A stretch of DNA of 39,010 bases, from positions 1 through 39,010 of the forward strand of contig CANRFN010000045.1 in assembly GCA_947629915.1 (NCBI GenBank), written 5' to 3'. How positions within the stretch are numbered: the first letter of the stretch is position 1; the number at the start of each line of letters is the position of its first letter. The notes under the pieces are model-generated. The model was not told the DNA's origin. It saw only the letters and a list, made by a program, of their open reading frames with translations, and searched no databases. Below, one piece after another: positions 7,720-15,347 of this stretch. The DNA is from an uncultured Oscillospiraceae bacterium. Lineage in GTDB: Bacteria; Bacillota; Clostridia; Oscillospirales; Oscillospiraceae. Position numbers and translations under genes: made by a program.

Positions 7720-8505
7720 TTGCAGTTTCCTTTCAATTGCCGTCTGGCGCTGGACAGCGCTGTCCATTCGCCGTACACTGATCCCGGCAAAGACCATCCA
7801 GATCGAAATCAGAGAGGAGCGGATCCCCCGTTCCAGACAGACCTGCGGGCACTTCTGGAAGAGCGTGCCCAAACAGACTCTGAGGAGTACTGGACACTGG
7901 AGCAGTGCTGGCAGAAGGAGGCGGACTTGCTCTGCACCCACATGGACGAGGCAATCGCCTTTCTCCGAGAGGCGTGCACCGCCGAGGAATACGTGTGGGT
8001 GAGCGAGGTGTTCCTGGAGGTCACCCAGCGGACTGGAAGCGAGGAATTTGTCCAGGCCGCCCGCGCCCTGCTCACGAAGTACCCGGAGGAGTCCCGGCAA
8101 TACCACATCGCAGACTCTGTGGCCGAGGCAGAGGCGGTCCTGGAGGACATGGCGGCAAACCCGGGGTGGTATGCCTTTCTGGACGCGTTTCACGCCCTCG
8201 TCCAGGCGCGTTCCGGCCTCTCCCCCAAGGGTGAGGCGGCCATCCTGGCGTGCAACGAGGAGATGGCGGATCTGATCTGCACCAGCCTGGAGTACGCCAT
8301 CGCGTATCTGCGGGAGGGCTGCCCTGGCGAGGAATACATGTGGGTGAGCGAGGTGTTCCCGGAGGTCGCCCGGCGGACCCACAGCGAGGCCTTCGTCCAG
8401 GTCATCCGCTCCTTGGCCAGGCGGTACCCCAGGGAGACCCGCCGGTACGACATCCTTCCAGACATCGAGGCCGCGGAGCAAGCCCTCCACGGCCCGCCGG
8501 AATAG
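7720..8505 (+). CDS. Uncharacterised protein with two tandem copies of one domain
   Basis: I do not recognise a family. The protein (up to 261 aa) is an internal duplication. Residues about 42-142 and 150-258 align, sharing ADL-CT, an AIAFLRE/AIAYLRE segment, EEYVWVSEVF/EEYMWVSEVF, and an ALLTKYPEESRQY/SLARRYPRETRRY segment. It is acidic and helical with no signal or membrane segment. The start is uncertain. TTG at 7720 has no ribosome binding site, while a good GAGAGGAG at about 7811 is not followed by ATG, GTG or TTG. The 5' end may be damaged. The plus strand is preferred over the opposite open frame because differences between the two copies are conservative in this frame. It has no visible promoter and follows a terminator. 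Confidence 0.6.
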   Translation: MQFPFNCRLALDSAVHSPYTDPGKDHPDRNQRGADPPFQTDLRALLEERAQTDSEEYWTLEQCWQKEADLLCTHMDEAIAFLREACTAEEYVWVSEVFLEVTQRTGSEEFVQAARALLTKYPEESRQYHIADSVAEAEAVLEDMAANPGWYAFLDAFHALVQARSGLSPKGEAAILACNEEMADLICTSLEYAIAYLREGCPGEEYMWVSEVFPEVARRTHSEAFVQVIRSLARRYPRETRRYDILPDIEAAEQALHGPPE

Positions 8506-8526
8506 CCCTCCCCCAGACATGGCAAA

Positions 8527-8558
8527 CGGCGGGGCAGTGATCCCTCACTGCCCCGCCG
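8527..8558. terminator. Bidirectional terminator between convergent genes
   Basis: Perfect 14+14 bp GC-rich stem (8527-8540 and 8545-8558) with a TCCC loop. On the minus strand it is followed by TTTG and serves the SLH protein gene. On the plus strand it closes the duplicated-domain gene. The T tracts are weak. Confidence 0.7.
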
Positions 8559-8593
8559 GTTCATGCGGTTCTATTGGGTTGTATGGCGTCCGC

Positions 8594-10828
8594 TCACTTG
8601 CTCAGCAGGTTATACAGCATCACAGCCGCCTCGGCTCTGGTGCAGCCCTTGGTGGGCAGGAACTTGCCGCTGGCGCCGGCCACGATGCCGAGGCCCTTGG
8701 CCAGGGCGGCGTAGCCCACCAGGCCTGCGGGGATCTCGCCCTCATCGGCGAAACCGGTCTTGTAGATGCCCTCCAGCTTGGCGATGGAGCCGAAGTTGAT
8801 GGAGTCCATGATGGTCTTCACCACGTCAATCCGGGTTACCAACGCGTCATCGTCCCGCTCCTCTTTTGTGAGCAGGCCGTACCGGTATGCGGTGGCATAG
8901 AGGTCGTCCACTGCGTGCTCCTCGGTGAGATCGTAGTCATAGCCCTTTACGGTGAGCACCAGTGCCAGCATATCCAACTGGGTGAGGGCCTTGTCCGGCT
9001 CAAACTGCTCGCCCTGGAAGCCGATTTCAAAGGCGGCCAGCTTCTCGATCTGCGCCTTGGCCCAGTGGCTGGCGATGTCGTCATAGGGGCCTACCTCGCC
9101 GGTGGAGAAGGTGTCGTAGGGGATGGGCTCGCCGGTCTTGGCATCGATGCCCTGCACGCCTGTCTCCTGGGTGAGGGCATAGCCCAGCACCGGCTTGAAG
9201 AGATAGGAGATGCCCCAGTCCTCCAGGGCATTGTAGGGCGGCTTGGAGAAGTCGATGGCGGCGGGGATGTTCACATAGTGGAGGGCGGTGTCATAGGTGC
9301 CCAGCCAGGCATCGATGGCCTTGTCCTCGGTGATGATGCCGTCCGTGGTGTCGAAGGTGATGTCCAGGTCGAAATCGGGATAGTAGTCTGCGATGGAGCC
9401 GTCTGTGGCGTCAATGGACACCCGCAGGCTGTTGCCGGCGAAGAAGTAGCCGTTGTGCTTCTCGCAGAAGTTGAAGAAATGGGTCCAGTCCCAGGTGTTC
9501 TCCGGGTTCATCTCGGTGCTGTCGTAGAGGTCCATGCGGTTGAAGGAGGCCGTATACTGATCCCTCAGGAAGGCCTCGGCCTTGGCCTGGGCCTCTTCAA
9601 AAGTGATGGGGCGCTTGGTGTCCTCGGGCAGGTTGCCGTAGGAGGAGACCTGCAGCAGCTTACCGGTTCTGGCGTCCACGGTCACGGCGCGGGTGAGGGT
9701 GTTCTTGCCCACCTGTTTGCCGTAGCGGACGTATGCGGTCACCTGGGGGGTCTCGCCCTCAGGGGTGTCCCGCTCCACGGAGTAGCTGGCGCTGCCCAGG
9801 GTGTAGTCCCCCAGGCCCAGAGCGGTGATCTTCCGGATGGCAGCGTCCAGCTCTTCCCGGCTCATCACGCCCTCCAGTTTGGCAATGCCCTCCAGCTCGG
9901 CCTGAGACAGGCTCTTGTCCCCCTCCGGGGAGGCCTCCGGCGCCTCGGCGGAGTCGTTGGCGGCGCCGCCAGAGCCCATGGTGAAGATGCCATCTCCGGC
10001 CTTCTCATAGATCTCGGTGAGGTTCACAAGCTCGCCGGTCTTGGCGTCCACATAGTAGTCATCGCCGTAGACGGGCAGATAGCGGAGCACCGCCTGGGTG
10101 GCGTCCGCGTCCGGGAGCACATACTCCAGTTTCATCTCCAGGGTGCCCCGGAGGGTCTGGGCGGCCTTGGCGGCGTCCACAGCGGCCTTGGCATCGGGAT
10201 AGTCCTCCAGCAGCATGGGGGAGTTCTCATCCCGGTTGAAGCCCGTTACCTTGTTGTCCGCGCAGCGCACCCGGATGTTGAAGCTCAGGTCTGCGGACAC
10301 GCCGTTCACCAGGATGTCTCCGCCGAAGCGGTACTCAGTGGCGTTCAGACGGCTGGTGGTGTAGTCCTCGTCAAAGGCGGCGGTCTCCGCCTTGGTGAGC
10401 ACCTTGGCGAGGAAGTCCTCGGCCACCTTCCTGGCTGCAGCCTCATCGCCCTTGGGGAAGTGGGGCATGTCGCTGGAGGAGACAGTGCCCTCCTCCGAGG
10501 GGGAGTAGTAGTTGTACGAGATGATCTTGCCGTCCTCCATGGCCTCGATGTTCAGGCTCTCTCCGTCCTCATTGGACCAGGAGAGGTACCAGCCCTGGGC
10601 CAGGGGGTTCTCCTCCACATCGCCGTAGAACGAGGTGAAGGCATCTGTGTTCAGATCCAGGGTCTTCTTCACCAGCTCCGTCACCTTGGCCAGGCGGGCG
10701 TCCTGGTCTGCGGCCTCGGTGGACGCGGGGGCTGTCGGCTCCTCCGGCCCCGCATCGGCAAATCCGGACGCAGCCAGGGAGCAGGCCATCACCAGGGCCA
10801 GAAACAGTGCGAGCAGCTTTCTTTTCAT
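8594..10828 (-). CDS. Secreted YcdB/PepSY-like protein with three SLH domains
   Basis: A 744-aa exported cell-surface protein. A signal peptide (about 1-25, cleavage near SGFADA) precedes a long region (about 35-530) of repeated PepSY/YcdB-like modules, visible as repeated AxxxAExFL and DAxTGEL/DARTGKL segments. Three S-layer homology domains (about 574-744) follow. The first is recognisable by IASHWAKAQIEKLA, and the last contains GKFLPTKGCTRAEAAVML. SLH domains anchor to pyruvylated secondary cell wall polymer. YcdB-type modules are of uncertain function and are related to protease inhibitory propeptides. The start at 10828 follows GAGGAAG. It is a single gene, convergent with the gene before it. 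The anchoring role is well supported; the activity is unknown. Confidence 0.88.
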   Translation of the reverse strand: MKRKLLALFLALVMACSLAASGFADAGPEEPTAPASTEAADQDARLAKVTELVKKTLDLNTDAFTSFYGDVEENPLAQGWYLSWSNEDGESLNIEAMEDGKIISYNYYSPSEEGTVSSSDMPHFPKGDEAAARKVAEDFLAKVLTKAETAAFDEDYTTSRLNATEYRFGGDILVNGVSADLSFNIRVRCADNKVTGFNRDENSPMLLEDYPDAKAAVDAAKAAQTLRGTLEMKLEYVLPDADATQAVLRYLPVYGDDYYVDAKTGELVNLTEIYEKAGDGIFTMGSGGAANDSAEAPEASPEGDKSLSQAELEGIAKLEGVMSREELDAAIRKITALGLGDYTLGSASYSVERDTPEGETPQVTAYVRYGKQVGKNTLTRAVTVDARTGKLLQVSSYGNLPEDTKRPITFEEAQAKAEAFLRDQYTASFNRMDLYDSTEMNPENTWDWTHFFNFCEKHNGYFFAGNSLRVSIDATDGSIADYYPDFDLDITFDTTDGIITEDKAIDAWLGTYDTALHYVNIPAAIDFSKPPYNALEDWGISYLFKPVLGYALTQETGVQGIDAKTGEPIPYDTFSTGEVGPYDDIASHWAKAQIEKLAAFEIGFQGEQFEPDKALTQLDMLALVLTVKGYDYDLTEEHAVDDLYATAYRYGLLTKEERDDDALVTRIDVVKTIMDSINFGSIAKLEGIYKTGFADEGEIPAGLVGYAALAKGLGIVAGASGKFLPTKGCTRAEAAVMLYNLLSK

Positions 10829-11199
10829 GTTCGCTTCCTCCTTATCAAAAAATCCGCGGGGATAAGTGCAACAAAGGAATATTGGGACGAAACGCTATGC
10901 CGGTGCGGCGAGCCGGATCAGCCGGCCCCACTTCCTGGTTATACCATAATACAGGGCAAAAATCCACTGAGAACTTGTAAATTTTCCCGATTTTCAGGGC
11001 ATACAGGGGCAGTTGAGGCGCGTTGGGTTCCCCACGCCGGCACAGGAGCATCGCCTTCACTGGTATAGACGTAGAAAAGCGGTAAAAGTAGCGGGGGCAC
11101 GGCAGATTTTTCAAAGAATTTTGCGGGCCAGGTGGCACGAACCGCCCCTGGATTCCGTCTATAGGGTGAGAGGCCTTTCAGACCGCGTCAGAGGAGGAG
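10829..11199. other. Intergenic region between divergent SLH and sigma-factor genes
   Basis: 371 bases without a gene. The AT-rich block at 10938-10951 contains minus-strand TATTAT and TATAAC, possible -10 elements for the SLH gene, but no good -35 is seen. The plus-strand side holds a possible ECF-type promoter near 11139-11163. I see no RNA gene. Confidence 0.5.
11139..11163 (+). promoter_or_regulatory. Possible ECF-type autoregulated promoter
   Basis: GAACC (11139-11143) and CGTCTATA (11156-11163) resemble ECF -35 GAAC and -10 CGTC elements just upstream of the sigma gene. The gap is about 3 nt shorter than usual, so this is tentative. Confidence 0.3.
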
Positions 11200-11766
11200 A
11201 TGTCCGTGGAGGATGAAGAGATCATCGCCCTGTTTTTCCAGCGGGACCAACGCGCCATTGAGGTGTGCCGCACCCGGTATGGGTCCTTCTGTACCTCGGT
11301 GGCGAACCGCATCGCCCCCAGTCGGGAGGACGGGGAAGAGTGCGTCAATGATGCGCTGCTCCGCGCCTGGAACAGCATCCCGCCCCAGCACCCCAAGTCC
11401 CTGGGCGGCTTTCTGGCCGCTCTCACCCGCAATCTGGCGGTAGACCGAGTGCGGGAGCACACCGCCCAGAAGCGGGGCGGCGGGGAGATCCCGCTGGTTC
11501 TGGACGAGCTGGAGGAGGCGGTGCCGGCCCCCGGCTCGGTGGAGGAGGCGGTGGAGGGGCACCTCCTCTCCGAGTCCATCAACCGGTTTCTCCGCAGTCT
11601 TCCAGAGAAGGAGCGGCTGCTCTTTCTCCGCCGGTACTGGTACCTCTGCTCCGTGAAAGAGGCGGGGGCCATGGGCGGCATGAGCGAGGGCACCGCCTCC
11701 TCCCTGCTCCGGCGGACCCGGAACAAGCTGAAGAAGCACCTGGAACAGGAGGGATTTGTTCTATGA
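11200..11766 (+). CDS. ECF-type RNA polymerase sigma factor
   Basis: A sigma-70 family factor of 188 aa. Region 2 lies at about 45-90, with the helix CVNDALLRAWNSIP and the FLAALTRNLAVDRVRE segment. Region 4 lies at about 125-180, with LPEKERLLFLRRYWY and a helix-turn-helix in GTASSLLRRTRNKLKKHL. No region 1 or 3 is present. The ATG at 11200 lies only 2 nt from GGAGG; the GTG at 11206 with 8 nt spacing may be the true start. Its end overlaps the next gene by ATGA, the usual arrangement for a sigma factor and its regulator. Targets are unknown. Confidence 0.92.
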   Translation: MSVEDEEIIALFFQRDQRAIEVCRTRYGSFCTSVANRIAPSREDGEECVNDALLRAWNSIPPQHPKSLGGFLAALTRNLAVDRVREHTAQKRGGGEIPLVLDELEEAVPAPGSVEEAVEGHLLSESINRFLRSLPEKERLLFLRRYWYLCSVKEAGAMGGMSEGTASSLLRRTRNKLKKHLEQEGFVL

Positions 11767-12368
11767 GCAGGCAAAGTACCGTTCTCTTCGATGCCCTGGC
11801 CAATCTGGACCCGGAGCTGGTGCTCGCCGCCGCGCCAATCCCAGCCGAGGCACAGCACAAAAAGCGCCGTCCCCTGTGGGTCATGGTGGCGGCCGTCATC
11901 GCGGTAGCCGCCCTTCTGATGGGGGCCGCCGGCATCCTCAACCACTACTTCTCCCTGGGCGGGTTTGCGGTGGAATCCACGGAGCACCACTTCTCCATAG
12001 ACCTGTCTGCGAAAGGCCCTGTGGAGGCGAAAGACGGCCGGCTGTACCTGGAGATCGATGGAGAGCGCACAGACATCACGGACCTCGTAGATGCGCACAC
12101 CGCCTATCTATACACCGCATACAACGCCAGCGGCCAGGTGTTCTCCCACATCCTCGCCGGCGGCACCCCGGAGGACTACGGCTGGGTGGAGATCTGGTTT
12201 GATGGCGCCAAACAGCGCTATGTGTGGGCCGGCAAACACGGGGAGATGTCCGGCAGCGGCCTTCTGGGAGAGGATCTGGAACTGGCCGGCGCAGAAGAGG
12301 TGGCGGATGTCATGGACTGCCCGTGGATCGCGGACGGGGTGGAACAGATCCTGGCCACTGCGTCCTAA
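11763..12368 (+). CDS. One-TM membrane protein, probable anti-sigma partner
   Basis: A 201-aa protein with a short cytoplasmic N-terminus (1-33), one membrane helix (about 38-60, WVMVAAVIAVAALLMGAAGI) and an extracytoplasmic domain of about 140 aa rich in beta strands. I do not recognise a named family. There is no zinc-binding anti-sigma HxxxCxxC motif. The 4-nt overlap with the sigma gene and the topology support an anti-sigma or sensor role, a common design in Clostridia; this is inference. A terminator follows. Confidence 0.8.
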   Translation: MSRQSTVLFDALANLDPELVLAAAPIPAEAQHKKRRPLWVMVAAVIAVAALLMGAAGILNHYFSLGGFAVESTEHHFSIDLSAKGPVEAKDGRLYLEIDGERTDITDLVDAHTAYLYTAYNASGQVFSHILAGGTPEDYGWVEIWFDGAKQRYVWAGKHGEMSGSGLLGEDLELAGAEEVADVMDCPWIADGVEQILATAS

Positions 12369-12410
12369 GGTGTCCGACGAATGATTTGAGCAATGACATC
12401 GTTCCGCACT

Positions 12411-12444
12411 AAAAGCGGCCTGAGCGCTGTCTCAGGCCGCTTTT
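12411..12444. terminator. Bidirectional terminator between sigma operon and ATPase gene
   Basis: Perfect 14+14 bp stem (12411-12424 and 12431-12444) with a 6-nt loop, AAAA at the left and TTTT at the right. It can stop transcription from both sides. Confidence 0.92.
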
Positions 12445-12467
12445 GCACAAACGTCCAGCACGGACCA

Positions 12468-13700
12468 TTAGATCGCCCAGGCGGGGTAAAGCCAGGTGGT
12501 GCGGTTATATGGCACGAAGTCGTCCGCCAGGCAGATCACAATTCCCGGCTGGACTTCCATCGAGAGATTCGCCAACACGCCAAAGTTCTTGTCCGCATGT
12601 GCCGGATCCTTGTTTTGCTTGATCTCAATTGGATACAGCTGATTCCCCTCGATGATCAGCAGGTCTACCTCTTTCTGATCGGTGTCGCGGTAATAGTACA
12701 GATTGGGACGTTTGCCTGCGTTGAGGTAGCTCTTCACGATCTCAGAGACCACGTAGGTCTCAAGAAAGGCGCCGCTCATAGGGCCAAGCATCAGACTCTT
12801 CGGGGTCTCCCAGCCCACCAGATGGGCCGCCAGTCCGGTATCCAGGAAGTACACCTTCGGTGCTTTCACAAACCGTTTGGACACATTGGTGAAATAGGGC
12901 CGCAGGACATAGACGATGCCGGAACGCACCAGGATATTCACCCATTCCTTGGCCGTATGGGCAGAGATCCCTAGGACTCCAGCAGCCTCCTCATACCGCA
13001 GCGCACAGCCCGTCTGCGAGGCCAGATAGACCAAAAAGTCGTAAAATCGCTCCGCCTGCCTCACCCGGTTTTGGCCCAATACATCCCGTGTCACATAGGT
13101 GGTGACGTAGTCCGCGAAAAACTGGCCCCGATCCAATGTCTCATCCGCAGCGCAAACCTCCGGCATCCCGCCGCGTAAAATGTCCTGGTAGAGCTGGAGC
13201 ATCGTTTTGGGCCTGTAGGTCTTGACCCGCTCCCCCAGGCTGGCCAGATCCGGGTGAAAGAGGGACGGGCTTCTCCCCTCCAACTCAGCCGAGGAAAGAG
13301 ACGACATGGTATAGACAGCCATACGCCCCGCGAGAGAATCGGGCACATCCTCCATCATAGAAAACTGTTGGGTTCCCGCGAGCCAATACATCCCGCGGTT
13401 GTCTTTTCCGTCCATGGCCATTTGATCTACGATGTATTTCATCTCCAGCAGCAGAGACGGCACCCGCTGAAAGGCATCGATCAGCAGAGGCGGAGGGTAC
13501 ATTGCAAAAAACAGAGCCGGATCTTGTTCGGCGATGCGGCGCACTCTGATATTCTCCAGGGAGACGTATTGGCGCGAGGTGCCGCCAAGGTGCCGGAGCA
13601 TGGTCGCCTTGCCCGTCTTACGGGCGCCGCAGACCAGGACAACCGGGTATCGGTTGGAGGCCTTGCTCACTCTTTGCGCCAGATGTCTGTTAAGATACAT
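12468..13700 (-). CDS. DUF4143-type AAA ATPase with altered Walker motifs
   Basis: About 410 aa. An N-terminal P-loop domain (about 15-190) is followed by the DUF4143 C-terminal part (about 195-405). The latter includes a winged-helix-like GISAHTAKEWVNILVRSGI, KVYFLDTGLAAHL, GAFLETYVVSEI and an end resembling a PD-(D/E)XK nuclease core (KEVDLLI, then PIEIKQ). In this family Walker A is normally GxxxxGK(S/T). Here it reads GARKTGKAT, so Ala replaces Ser/Thr. Walker B reads LLIDAFQ instead of LxDEIQ, losing the catalytic Glu. ATP hydrolysis may be impaired. The ATG at 13700 is chosen; a TTG lies 9 nt upstream. It is a single gene with its own promoter. The cellular role of the family is poorly known. 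Confidence 0.88.
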   Translation of the reverse strand: MYLNRHLAQRVSKASNRYPVVLVCGARKTGKATMLRHLGGTSRQYVSLENIRVRRIAEQDPALFFAMYPPPLLIDAFQRVPSLLLEMKYIVDQMAMDGKDNRGMYWLAGTQQFSMMEDVPDSLAGRMAVYTMSSLSSAELEGRSPSLFHPDLASLGERVKTYRPKTMLQLYQDILRGGMPEVCAADETLDRGQFFADYVTTYVTRDVLGQNRVRQAERFYDFLVYLASQTGCALRYEEAAGVLGISAHTAKEWVNILVRSGIVYVLRPYFTNVSKRFVKAPKVYFLDTGLAAHLVGWETPKSLMLGPMSGAFLETYVVSEIVKSYLNAGKRPNLYYYRDTDQKEVDLLIIEGNQLYPIEIKQNKDPAHADKNFGVLANLSMEVQPGIVICLADDFVPYNRTTWLYPAWAI

Positions 13701-13736
13701 ATTGTTCAACTCACAAGATATTCAAAATCCAATTAT

Positions 13737-13764
13737 ATTATAAGCAAGTTGAGCCACATTGCAA
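13737..13764 (-). promoter_or_regulatory. Promoter of the DUF4143-type ATPase gene
   Basis: Minus-strand TTGCAA (13759-13764), a 16-nt spacer, then TATAAT (13737-13742), 37 nt before the ATG. Confidence 0.65.
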
Positions 13765-13825
13765 GAGAAAAACCAGACTTTTATTTTCTGTTTTGAAACA
13801 GGCATTGCAGTGCCCCACTGAAAAG

Positions 13826-13857
13826 CACGCCCGGACGGGTTTCCCCGTCCGGGCGTG
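13826..13857 (-). terminator. Terminator of the uronate catabolic operon
   Basis: Perfect 14+14 bp GC-rich stem with a 4-nt loop, 38 nt after the uxaC stop, followed on the minus strand by a TTTT tract (13821-13824). It closes the twelve-gene operon. Confidence 0.9.
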
Positions 13858-13894
13858 TCTCATGCTTGATTTCGCTTGTGCAGCCTGTCCTGCC

Positions 13895-15328
13895 TCAGAG
13901 GCCGAAATACCGGGCCGCGTTGTTGTACGAGATGCCCTCCACGATCTTCTTGAGGGAGGCATCGTGGTTGGGATACTCGCCGTTCTCCACCCAGTTGCCC
14001 ACCAGGTTGCAGAGGATGCGGCGGAAGTAGTCGTGACGGGCATAGCTGAGGAAGGACCGGGAGTCCGTGAGCATGCCCACGAAGTTGCCCAGCAGCCCCA
14101 GGTTGGCCAGAGACTTCATCTGGGCCTCCATGCCGCTCTTGGTGTCGTTGAACCACCAGGCAGAGCCCTGCTGAATCTTGCCCGGCACCTCGGTGCCCTG
14201 GAAGCAGCCGATCAGGGTGCCCAGCTGCTCGTTGTCCGCCGGGTTCAGGGAGTACAGGATGGTCTTGGGGCACTCGCCGGTCTCGTCCAGGGCGCTGAGC
14301 AGGTTGGCGATGTCGCCGCCGCAGGTGTTCTGGGCGATCATGTCGAAGCCGGTGTCCGGGCCCATCTTGGCGTACATCCGGGCGTTCATGTTCCGCAGGC
14401 AGCTGTAGTGGAGCTGCATGGCGATGTTCAGCCGGTGATACTCGCGGCCCAGGTGCACCAGGATGTTGGTCTGGTAGATCTCGGCCTCCTCCACGGAGAC
14501 GGTGCCGCCGGCGAGGACTTTCGCCAGGGCGGCGTCTGCCTCGGCCTCGGTGCCCGGCCGATAGGGGATGTAGTCCAGGCCGTGGTCGCTGGCGCGGCAG
14601 CCCATCTCGGCGAAGAACTCCAGCCGTTTGGTGAGGGCCTCCCGCACCGCCGCGGTGGTGGTGAGGGGTCCCATGCCGGCGCTGGCGGCCAGCTTCTCCA
14701 GGTACTCGGCGAAGCCGGGCTTGCTGATGTTGATGGCCTTGTCCGGGCGGAAGGAGGGATACACCTTCACGGAGATAGAGGGGTCGTCCGCGATCTTCTT
14801 GTGCCACTCCAGGCTGTCCACCGGGTCATCGGTGGTGCCGATCATGGCCACGTTGGCCTTCTTGATGATGCCCCGGACGGTGAGGTCGGGATCGTTGCGG
14901 AGCTTGTCATTGACGAAGTTCCAGCACTCCTCCGCCGTCTCCAGGGTGAGGGGCTTGTCGAAGCCGAAAAACTGCCGCAGCTCCAGGTTGCACCAGTGGT
15001 ACATGGGGTTGCCGATGGCCATCTCCAGGGCCTCCACAAACTTCAGGAAGCGCTCATAGGCGGGCTTGTTGCCGGAGACATACTCCTCGGGCACGCCGTT
15101 GGAGCGCATCACGCGCCACTTGTAGTGGTCCCCGAAGTAGGAGCCGTCCGGGTTCTCGCCGCCCAGCCACACCTCCACGATGTTGTCGAAACGGCGGTCC
15201 TCGTAGATCTCCTTGGGGCTGATGTGGCAGTGGTAGTCCACCAGGGGCATGTGCTCCGCGTAGTCGTGGAAGAGATGGCGGGCAGTCTCGGTTTCCAGCA
15301 GGAAATCGCGGTTCATGAATTCTTTCAC
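13895..15328 (-). CDS. uxaC: Glucuronate/galacturonate isomerase
   Basis: Uronate isomerase: D-galacturonate to D-tagaturonate and D-glucuronate to D-fructuronate, the first cytoplasmic step for free uronates. At 477 aa it has the family length. Visible: the N-terminal amidohydrolase-like metal motif (VDYHCHISP, His at about 33 and 35), conserved WRVMR and the C-terminal LTDSRSFLSYARHDYFRR signature. The GTG start at 15328 lies 9 nt from GGAGG. It is the last gene of the operon, 19 nt after a PfkB kinase gene. No mannonate branch genes (uxuA, uxuB) are in the window, so galacturonate is the likelier substrate here. Confidence 0.96.
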   Translation of the reverse strand: MKEFMNRDFLLETETARHLFHDYAEHMPLVDYHCHISPKEIYEDRRFDNIVEVWLGGENPDGSYFGDHYKWRVMRSNGVPEEYVSGNKPAYERFLKFVEALEMAIGNPMYHWCNLELRQFFGFDKPLTLETAEECWNFVNDKLRNDPDLTVRGIIKKANVAMIGTTDDPVDSLEWHKKIADDPSISVKVYPSFRPDKAINISKPGFAEYLEKLAASAGMGPLTTTAAVREALTKRLEFFAEMGCRASDHGLDYIPYRPGTEAEADAALAKVLAGGTVSVEEAEIYQTNILVHLGREYHRLNIAMQLHYSCLRNMNARMYAKMGPDTGFDMIAQNTCGGDIANLLSALDETGECPKTILYSLNPADNEQLGTLIGCFQGTEVPGKIQQGSAWWFNDTKSGMEAQMKSLANLGLLGNFVGMLTDSRSFLSYARHDYFRRILCNLVGNWVENGEYPNHDASLKKIVEGISYNNAARYFGL

Positions 15329-15347
15329 AGCATATAACCTCCGTGCT

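Noticed and set aside
7705..8520. Minus-strand open frame opposite the duplicated-domain protein
   Set aside because: The duplicated DNA gives repeats on both strands, but substitutions between copies are conservative only in the plus-strand frame, which also lacks the odd composition of the minus frame.
8519..11068. Very long plus-strand open frame of 849 codons opposite the SLH protein gene
   Set aside because: It mirrors a gene with a clear signal peptide and SLH domains. The frame is Gly/Val/Leu/His-rich low-information sequence, as expected opposite a GC-rich gene.
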